Source: a virus. Taken from it: a stretch of DNA of 35,007 nucleotides. Position 1 is the first letter of the stretch, and every line of letters begins with the position of its first letter. A program made the position numbers and the translations under genes. The stretch is taken from IMG/VR virus record IMGVR_UViG_3300042560_001133, positions 1 through 35,007 of that record. One strand, given 5' to 3'. Under the pieces are notes generated by a model. It saw nothing but the letters and a program-made list of their open reading frames with translations. It was not told the origin of the DNA and did not search any database. Below are positions 30,904-35,007 of the stretch, in pieces.

Positions 30904-31078
30904 GAAGCCGTTTTACCACGTCGTCTAGGTCCTCGAGCGCATACGAGCCTAGTACCGGCAAAGGTGCTAGGTGTCCCGCCTTCTCCAAGAGTTCGAACGC
31001 TACCTTGGTGGTTCCGAGGTACCGTTGCGCGTCTGTCTTGGAGAGGGCGGCGGGGGTCAAAGTAAGTCGAACCCCCAT
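30620..31078 (-). CDS. excisionase-like HTH protein overlapping int
   Basis: From ATG 31078, with AGGAG about 4 nt upstream. Residues 8-62, LTPAALSKTDAQRYLGTTKV, AFELLEKAGHL and YALEDLDDVVKRLRAR, match the winged HTH of excisionase/MerR-like domains. The frame then runs 284 bp into int in another frame, and that part (KAAPPLVSESEQAPGAH onward) looks non-protein-like. A frameshift may have removed the original stop, or the tail is tolerated. Expected role: directing Int toward excision. Confidence 0.65.
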   Translation of the reverse strand: MGVRLTLTPAALSKTDAQRYLGTTKVAFELLEKAGHLAPLPVLGSYALEDLDDVVKRLRARAVRPNNETEGQRLGSTGTCGRQSLVSIRKDRGNSPRKTRRKAAPPLVSESEQAPGAHLTLLHGDGLPTDARTQVSEVARDGQMDDDEAHLP

Positions 31079-31431
31079 CCCGCTCCTGTCTGCGCATTCA
31101 GCGCACGGTCCCGGTAGTCTTGCGCCTCGTCCACGGTCCCGAATAGCTTCTTTATCCCCAGGTGCGGGATGACGAGCCTCACCTTTTTCTTGCCCGCCCT
31201 TTCCTCGTGGTAGATGTAGCGCGTGTTGTCCCGGCTGATAGAGGCAGGAGGCGGGACCTTTACTCCTACCGGACAATCGTAGTGCCAAGTGCCCCTATGG
31301 AGCCACAAACCGTCTACATGCAGGGCTAGGTCCGTGCCCCGTACAGCCGCTACCCCGGCCTCGTAGCTAGTGGCTTGGCCTATCTGGATGGGGCCGTGTG
31401 GGGATCTTCGGTAGTAGTGGAGGTGGTTCAA
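31057..31431 (-). CDS. hypothetical protein with AP2-like C-terminal part
   Basis: 124 residues; TTG 31431 overlaps the upstream stop as TTGA. The N-terminal half (MNHLHYYRRSPHGPIQIGQ) is unrecognised. The C-terminal part, NTRYIYHEERAGKKKVRLVI then LFGTVDEAQDYRDRAL, follows the 'three strands then helix' pattern of AP2-like DNA-binding domains seen in phage integrases and homing proteins. Its end overlaps the xis start by 22 nt. Possibly a DNA-binding partner of recombination. Confidence 0.65.
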   Translation of the reverse strand: MNHLHYYRRSPHGPIQIGQATSYEAGVAAVRGTDLALHVDGLWLHRGTWHYDCPVGVKVPPPASISRDNTRYIYHEERAGKKKVRLVIPHLGIKKLFGTVDEAQDYRDRALNAQTGAGWGFDLL

Positions 31432-32111
31432 CCGGGCAACCCCATCATCTTGACCACCACCGGCGCGAGTCCTGCATCCTCTAGGCGCACGTCAAACGGA
31501 TAGCCGTCAAGCGGGTAGAAGCGATATTCCTCGGCTACGTTGTGATAGAGCTTGATGTCCTCCGACCGACCCGCTACCTCTATTGCGGGGGCGAAACAGC
31601 GGTGTACAACGCAGGACGATTGGCCGGTTTCCGCTAGGCTCTGGGTTATGTTGCCGACGTGGATTCTCGCGTCTCCAACGACTCGGTAGAACCGCACGTC
31701 TGAGCACCCGCCACCATGCACGTCAATCATCCAGCAGTCGCGGGTTACAATGTCGTTGTCGGTGTCTCCGATCTGAACGTCCCGGCTTCCGTCGGTAACC
31801 ATGACTGCGCTATGCAGATTTTGGAAGAACCCTCCGCCTCGGATCGTGACGGTTTCGCAGTTGTTGACCACGATCCCGTAGCCCCTGCGGTAGGGCGGTG
31901 GCTCCGAGGTTGTGCAGATGATGGTGGGGTTGATGATGGTGACATTGCGACAATCCTCCAGGATGATCCCGGAGTTCTGGTTGTCCTCGCCATTCATGGT
32001 GAGATTGATGTGGGGAAGCTTGATGCTGTCTAACCCTATGATCCTGGCGGGGACGGGGGCTAGCAGCCACTCGTTAAAGTCGACTCTTGTGCGGATGACG
32101 AGCTGCTTCAT
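31428..32111 (-). CDS. parallel beta-helix protein
   Basis: 227 residues with the spacing of a right-handed beta-helix (pectate lyase-like): repeated short strands such as SGIILEDCRNVTIINP, YGIVVNNCETVTIRGG and AVMVTDGSRDVQIGD. Such folds are common in tailspikes and glycan lyases, but this gene sits in the leftward int operon, away from the tail genes, and has no signal peptide or virion-attachment domain I can see. Function unknown. Both ends overlap neighbours by 4 nt. Confidence 0.8.
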   Translation of the reverse strand: MKQLVIRTRVDFNEWLLAPVPARIIGLDSIKLPHINLTMNGEDNQNSGIILEDCRNVTIINPTIICTTSEPPPYRRGYGIVVNNCETVTIRGGGFFQNLHSAVMVTDGSRDVQIGDTDNDIVTRDCWMIDVHGGGCSDVRFYRVVGDARIHVGNITQSLAETGQSSCVVHRCFAPAIEVAGRSEDIKLYHNVAEEYRFYPLDGYPFDVRLEDAGLAPVVVKMMGLPG

Positions 32112-32272
32112 TCTTCGTCGTCCTTCCCGTACAACACCGTGTCGATTCGGTCAATAACGGACTTGAACGGGTCCGAGTATCGCCAATCGGGGTTGAGCAT
32201 CCTAACGACGAGCAATAGGACCATGACGGTAAGCCGTTCCCGCGTTGCGAGTCTCTGCCTGCCTGCGCTCAC
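32108..32272 (-). CDS. small membrane protein (54 aa)
   Basis: GTG 32272 overlaps the upstream stop as GTGA. After a basic start (SAGRQRLATRERL) comes one membrane segment (TVMVLLLVVRML), then a charged tail (SDPFKSVIDRIDTVLYGKDD). The second of two consecutive small membrane proteins. Possible roles are superinfection exclusion or a holin/spanin-like pair; unproven. Confidence 0.6.
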   Translation of the reverse strand: MSAGRQRLATRERLTVMVLLLVVRMLNPDWRYSDPFKSVIDRIDTVLYGKDDEE

Positions 32273-32493
32273 CGAGACACCCCCACGTCCTGCAAGGCTT
32301 GCATCCGGTTGGCTTCTTGGACCACGCCTATTACTTGGGTCAGAAAGATTCCAAGGGCAAAGGCTGTGGCGATTGCTAGAAGCATGTGCGTGTTTGTCCA
32401 TACGGTTTCGATCTTGCCCCGCGTAACGTAGTAGGCCGTGCCGGTGTATCCCGGCTGAGATTTTGTGAGTTGTTCGTGTTGGTGTTGGGTCAT
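32269..32493 (-). CDS. small membrane protein (74 aa)
   Basis: ATG 32493 overlaps the upstream stop. A hydrophilic N-terminus (MTQHQHEQLTKSQPGYTG), one strong membrane segment (MLLAIATAFALGIFLTQVIGVV, roughly residues 37-58), then a short cytoplasmic-type tail. Probably works with the overlapping membrane protein downstream. Confidence 0.68.
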   Translation of the reverse strand: MTQHQHEQLTKSQPGYTGTAYYVTRGKIETVWTNTHMLLAIATAFALGIFLTQVIGVVQEANRMQALQDVGVSR

Positions 32494-32738
32494 AATTCCT
32501 CCTGTTGCGCGTCCTGCGCTTGTCGTAGTTCTCGTCTTTCTGCGGCTTGGCTTTTATCGAGTGCCTTCACGCTAGCCTTAGCCGCTTGTAGGTTCGCGTG
32601 GTGGTGCCGCCCGTGCCATGTGTAGTTCGTGGTAGTCTCGCGGACCATTACTTGGTAGCCCTTAGAGAGGCGGGTGAAGTGGACTTCGTAGGCGCGGAAG
32701 CCCTCGGCGAGCTTGAAGGTGGAGCCGAGGTAGGTCAA
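32490..32738 (-). CDS. hypothetical protein (82 aa)
   Basis: TTG 32738 overlaps the upstream stop as TTGA. The N-terminal half is beta-like (FRAYEVHFTRLSKGYQVMV) with a His-rich patch (WHGRHHH). The C-terminal half is a charged helix (AAKASVKALDKSQAAERREL). No family recognised. Confidence 0.65.
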   Translation of the reverse strand: MTYLGSTFKLAEGFRAYEVHFTRLSKGYQVMVRETTTNYTWHGRHHHANLQAAKASVKALDKSQAAERRELRQAQDAQQEEL

Positions 32739-33022
32739 TTGGCGGCCTCCTTTGTCTTGTTAATGGCGGCTTGAAGCTCCGTTTCCAGTTCTTGGAGCCT
32801 CTTGAGTTCTTGGCGGACAATTCTTAGGATAATGTTCTCTCCGGCTACAAGGGCTTCGTCCCGAGTCTTATCACCGTTGACCGTTGCCCAAATTTCGCAT
32901 GGGTCGTAGCCCCCTACGCTAGACTTCGCCTTTGGCCGTATGTGCACCGAAAGATCGCAGTCGCATAAGGTGATGTATCCTTCGTCGCCTACGATCCTCC
33001 AAAGTAGTGCGGGCCGTCTCAC
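32735..33022 (-). CDS. hypothetical protein (95 aa)
   Basis: I start at GTG 33022, which overlaps the upstream stop as GTGA; a longer upstream frame is antisense-like and rejected. A folded N-terminal part (ALLWRIVGDEGYITLCDCDL) precedes a long coiled-coil helix (NIILRIVRQELKRLQELETE). No family recognised. Confidence 0.65.
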   Translation of the reverse strand: MRRPALLWRIVGDEGYITLCDCDLSVHIRPKAKSSVGGYDPCEIWATVNGDKTRDEALVAGENIILRIVRQELKRLQELETELQAAINKTKEAAN

Positions 33023-33210
33023 CGGCCCACCTCCATATCCGATCCAATACACTCCACTCGAAGGGATGCCCCATAGCGCATGGAGCCAAGCGGGATACCG
33101 AATAGCACGGCGGGGCATACGTCCGGCCATCCGTAGACGGCGGCAAACCGCTGGGCGCGAGAGGTGCAGTAGTGCAACTGGACCATGCCCTCGCAATAGT
33201 TCGCTACCAC
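33019..33210 (-). CDS. hypothetical protein (63 aa)
   Basis: GTG 33210 follows the upstream stop by 2 nt; ATG 33186 is an alternative. VANYCEGMVQLHYCTSRAQR, then GWPDVCPAVLFGIPLG, with three Cys spread through it. Its frame continues upstream across the 45-aa gene, but that part has no protein-like features. Function unknown. Confidence 0.55.
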   Translation of the reverse strand: MVANYCEGMVQLHYCTSRAQRFAAVYGWPDVCPAVLFGIPLGSMRYGASLRVECIGSDMEVGR

Positions 33211-33212
33211 GT

Positions 33213-33350
33213 CTATAGGACCACCCAGTCCTCGGGTGCGAATGCGGCTATCCGCCAATCCCAGAGACTTTGTAACTCCTCTTGCTCCTCGCAGAGTTCG
33301 CACATCTGCCCGGCGGAGTACTCGCTTCGTTCCTCGCAGGTGCAATACAC
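33213..33350 (-). CDS. mini zinc-ribbon-like protein (45 aa)
   Basis: GTG 33350, 6 nt after the upstream stop. The pattern YCTCEERSEYSAGQMCELCE has Cys-x-Cys and Cys-x-x-Cys pairs separated by 11 residues, a plausible zinc-binding knuckle, followed by an acidic helix and WDWRIAAFAPEDWVVL. It fills the gap between two genes precisely. Tiny zinc-ribbon proteins are common in phage accessory operons. Confidence 0.55.
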   Translation of the reverse strand: MYCTCEERSEYSAGQMCELCEEQEELQSLWDWRIAAFAPEDWVVL

Positions 33351-33356
33351 GGCGGC

Positions 33357-33548
33357 TCACTGCGCCTCCTGGGTTGCCGGGGATGGGGTGTATTCCAGTT
33401 CCGAGATGGCTAGGCGTAGATATTTGGTTACCGATTGCTCCGGCTCCAGCCTGTCGTAGCGGTCGAGCAATTCCCGGAACCGTGTCTTGGCTATGGCAAA
33501 TCCCACGGCGCGGGATGCTTCCATGAGGGCATTGATGGTCTCGCCCAT
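33357..33548 (-). CDS. hypothetical helical protein (63 aa)
   Basis: ATG 33548 overlaps the upstream stop (TAATG). MGETINALMEASRAVGFAIA then RFRELLDRYDRLEPEQSVTK and KYLRLAISELEYTPS: a compact all-helical small protein. No family recognised. Confidence 0.65.
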   Translation of the reverse strand: MGETINALMEASRAVGFAIAKTRFRELLDRYDRLEPEQSVTKYLRLAISELEYTPSPATQEAQ

Positions 33549-33685
33549 TAGCGGACCCCCCGGAGTGCGCGGCGCAGGGATCGGCGGCGGCGGCGGGTGC
33601 AGCCGTGGAAGGCGGCTTTGGTCGCGATTCGGATGAGTTCCCCGTACTCTGCCGGGGGAATGTTGAAATTGCGGTGTGCTTTCAC
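33548..33685 (-). CDS. small basic protein, first gene of the int operon (45 aa)
   Basis: GTG 33685 with GAGGA about 6 nt upstream. MKAHRNFNIPPAEYGELIRI, then ATKAAFHGC and a very Arg-rich end (TRRRRRSLRRALRGVR). The basic tail suggests nucleic acid binding. The 3' end overlaps the next gene as TAATG. It lies about 39 bp downstream of the operon -10 box. Confidence 0.62.
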   Translation of the reverse strand: MKAHRNFNIPPAEYGELIRIATKAAFHGCTRRRRRSLRRALRGVR

Positions 33686-33723
33686 TGTATGTCCTCGTGG
33701 CCGTAGTAGCGGCTCACAAGGAC

Positions 33724-33752
33724 ATTATAGGACATCTATCACGATTTTGCAA
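33724..33752 (-). promoter_or_regulatory. strong sigma-70-like promoter of the 12-gene int operon
   Basis: On the minus strand: -35 TTGCAA (33752-33747), 17-bp spacer, and a perfect -10 TATAAT (33729-33724). It is the best promoter in the window. GTGATA sites lie in the spacer and just upstream, so the lysogeny repressor probably controls it. Confidence 0.8.
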
Positions 33753-33766
33753 TAGCTCCCTATCAC
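33736..33766. promoter_or_regulatory. two candidate repressor operators
   Basis: CTATCAC at 33736-33742 and 33760-33766 (GTGATAG on the minus strand) flank the -35 box of the int operon promoter, 24 bp apart. The same GTGATA occurs at 34477-34482 between the repressor and the divergent gene. The shared sequence suggests one repressor acts on all. Confidence 0.5.
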
Positions 33767-33789
33767 ATTATTGTAATATGGTATTTGTA

Positions 33790-34476
33790 CTAGGGTCGGA
33801 TGCCAGAGGAGTCGTAGACCGTGACCCTTCTACTGCCTTGCTCGCGGACGATGCCAACAAGGAAGCCAACGAACCGGCCCACGGCGGGAACGTCGGGATA
33901 GGCGCGGTTCACGGCGCGAAGTAGAAACCGTTCGCCATCGTGGTGGCACGTCTTGACCGTGGCAAGCCCGTCATCAGATACAAAGAGGCACACGATACCG
34001 ATCTTGGGAACGTCGGTCCGCTGGAAGACACATAGATCGTCGGGCCAAAGAAGATCGAACATGGAGTCTCCAACGATCCGCCCAGAGAACCGGCCACGGT
34101 CGGCCATCTCGGTCGGGACGTACTCAAACACCTCCGATTGATAGGGGTCCGTCCAGTCAACGGGATCGGAAGCGGCAATGGCTCCAATGTAGGGAATGGG
34201 TACGCGCATCTCCGGTGCGGGAACGGTCGGCGGTCCTACTTCACGCTCAAACCCCATCGTGGTCAGCTTCTGATAGATGTAGTCGGGCATGACCTGGCCA
34301 CCTTCTATGTTGGCTATCATGCTGCGGCTGATCCCAATCAGCTCCGCAAGCTCGCCCTGCGTCATCCGCTTGGCCTGCTTTCTCCAGACCCTCAGAGTGT
34401 CGCCCTTACCGTGAACTGGCATTCCAAAAGTATTTTGGAAAATCTTCTGGCGGGTTATTGCATTTCGATCATACAT
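33790..34476 (-). CDS. CI/LexA-like lysogeny repressor with S24 self-cleavage domain
   Basis: 228 residues from ATG 34476. Residues 38-65, MTQGELAELIGISRSMIANI, form an XRE-type HTH that binds operators. The C-terminal half is an S24/LexA-like peptidase: cleavage region YIGAIAASDP (Ala102-Ser103), catalytic Ser138 in VGDSMFDLLWPDD, and catalytic Lys175 in LATVKTCH. DNA damage with activated RecA should trigger self-cleavage and induction. The start is uncertain: ATG 34476 would be leaderless; ATG 34422 (MPVHGKGD) gives a more typical XRE start and leaves an AT-rich leader with a palindrome. Confidence 0.93.
   Translation of the reverse strand: MYDRNAITRQKIFQNTFGMPVHGKGDTLRVWRKQAKRMTQGELAELIGISRSMIANIEGGQVMPDYIYQKLTTMGFEREVGPPTVPAPEMRVPIPYIGAIAASDPVDWTDPYQSEVFEYVPTEMADRGRFSGRIVGDSMFDLLWPDDLCVFQRTDVPKIGIVCLFVSDDGLATVKTCHHDGERFLLRAVNRAYPDVPAVGRFVGFLVGIVREQGSRRVTVYDSSGIRP
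34424..34442. promoter_or_regulatory. 19-bp perfect palindrome, candidate operator
   Basis: TTCCAAAAGTATTTTGGAA: 8-bp arms around GTA. It lies either inside the first 18 codons of the repressor (start 34476) or 1 nt upstream of its alternative start (34422). AT-rich and perfectly symmetric, unlike nearby coding DNA. Confidence 0.55.
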
Positions 34477-34486
34477 GTGATAAAGT
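34458..34486 (+). promoter_or_regulatory. rightward early promoter, predicted leaderless mRNA
   Basis: -35 TTGCAT (34458-34463), 17-bp spacer, -10 TAAAGT (34481-34486). The -10 box ends 7 nt before ATG 34494, so transcription should begin at or next to the start codon. It overlaps the leftward repressor promoter. Confidence 0.65.
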
Positions 34487-34512
34487 ATATGACATGTCTG
34501 ACAGAACGGCAA
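34484..34512 (-). promoter_or_regulatory. repressor promoter, predicted leaderless mRNA
   Basis: On the minus strand: -35 TTGCCG (34512-34507), 17-bp spacer, -10 TATACT (34489-34484). The -10 ends 7 nt before ATG 34476. Lambda cI made from PRM is a known leaderless mRNA, so this arrangement has precedent. Confidence 0.65.
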
Positions 34513-34691
34513 GCGTATTGGCGACATTCCGGCAATTAAACTTGCTTGGCGTGCCTAAAACGCGCATCGCGCAAGAGCTAGGAATCTCCAGGCAAACGCT
34601 GGAATACCACATCAAAAAAGAGAAAGCCCGTGCGGCTACTACCGACACGGGCACGACCAACGCCCACGAGGACGAAAGCGAGGTCGCTTAA
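34494..34691 (+). CDS. Cro-like small HTH regulator
   Basis: 65 residues from ATG 34494, divergent from the repressor. FRQLNLLGVPKTRIAQELG then SRQTLEYHIKKEK is a clear HTH with the recognition helix at about residues 28-42; the acidic C-terminus (TTNAHEDESEVA) is disordered. No ribosome site precedes it, consistent with a leaderless start. The position suggests the lytic-side regulator, though the fold is nearer to a resolvase/HTH_23 type than to classical Cro. Confidence 0.8.
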   Translation: MSDRTASVLATFRQLNLLGVPKTRIAQELGISRQTLEYHIKKEKARAATTDTGTTNAHEDESEVA

Positions 34692-34725
34692 GGCCAAGCA
34701 TACCCCGAGGCAACACGAGGAACAA

Positions 34726-35007
34726 ATGAACTTACAACTAGAACATCAAGAGGCAACAGTCGTCCAGGACGGCTATGTAATCGGGATCGAGTCCGGGGAA
34801 GTCTACGGACTCGCCGAGGAACCAAAGCAATTTACGGTCGATTCCGCTACCGCGGCGGAATGGGTGCTTGAGAAGCTCTCCGAGGCAGAGGGGCGCGTGG
34901 TCGGACTCCGCGCAGAACTCGCCGGGGTTATTGAACGCTTCAACTCCCGCATCAACGAACAAGAGGCACGCGCCAAGTGGCTCCGCACTCGGTTCGGGTC
35001 GGAGCTA
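34726..35007 (+). CDS. early coiled-coil protein, 3' end cut by window
   Basis: 94 residues visible from ATG 34726, with GAGGA at 34717-34721. The N-terminus is beta-like (QEATVVQDGYVIGIESGEVYG). From AAEWVLEKLSEAEGRVVGLR onward it is a long helix with heptads (ELAGVIERFNSRINEQEARA, KWLRTRFG). This resembles early phage proteins of the Gam or Gp157 type that act with recombination genes, but the identification is weak. First gene of the rightward early region after the Cro-like gene. Confidence 0.7.
   Translation, partial: MNLQLEHQEATVVQDGYVIGIESGEVYGLAEEPKQFTVDSATAAEWVLEKLSEAEGRVVGLRAELAGVIERFNSRINEQEARAKWLRTRFGSEL

Noticed and set aside
31810-32033. Plus-strand and alternate-frame ORFs across the beta-helix gene
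   Set aside because: They overlap a clear beta-helix repeat frame and have no start context or domain.

Overview
This window holds most of the genome of a tailed temperate bacteriophage: a siphovirus with an HK97-type head. It reads as replication genes, packaging, head, tail, lysis, a leftward accessory block, attachment site and integrase, a leftward integrase operon, repressor switch and the start of the early genes. No host chromosomal gene is visible. The attachment site has phage genes on both sides and carries only the 3' part of a tRNA, so it looks like attP of an unintegrated or circular phage rather than a prophage border. The host cannot be named. The DNA is GC-rich, GTG and TTG starts are common, the early promoters look sigma-70-like, and the lipobox gene points to a host that makes lipoproteins.

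Layout. 1-4520 (+): tail end of an early gene, a PD-(D/E)XK-like protein, a P4-type primase-helicase, an array of 14 GGACGG/CCGTCC repeats that looks like a replication origin, a hypothetical protein, and a small sigma-like protein placed where late regulators usually sit. 4517-9919 (+): terminase small and large subunits, portal, minor head protein, prohead protease, major capsid protein. 9993-13404 (+): seven genes for probable virion or decoration proteins. 13437-16502 (+): connector, adaptor and tail completion proteins, tail tube. 16447-16857 (-): a lipoprotein moron. 16874-26613 (+): tail chaperone with a dnaX-type -1 slippery site, tape measure, large tail proteins, and a tail-tip protein with a NodB-type deacetylase domain. 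26610-28598 (+): amidase endolysin, holin-like protein, metallophosphoesterase. 28561-29551 (-): four small accessory genes. 29767-29852: attP. 29797-33685 (-): a 12-gene operon ending in xis and int. 33790-34691: CI-like repressor and a divergent HTH gene. 34726-end (+): an early coiled-coil gene, cut by the window.

Main observation. A 13-base element, TTCGTTACTTAGG, recurs exactly six times, plus one copy with a single change, immediately in front of start codons in the late region. Each copy heads a run of genes that otherwise touch or nearly touch, so the seven copies divide the late genes into seven blocks with none left over. Most copies are too close to the start codon (2 nt) to act as a normal ribosome site. 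This suggests a phage-specific late signal: either a promoter for leaderless mRNAs, perhaps read by the sigma-like protein at 4056, or a translation-start element like the start-associated sequences of Cluster K mycobacteriophages.

Second observation. The repressor and the divergent HTH gene have overlapping promoters with 17-bp spacers, and each -10 box ends exactly 7 nt before its start codon. Both mRNAs are therefore predicted to be leaderless and the two promoters mutually exclusive.
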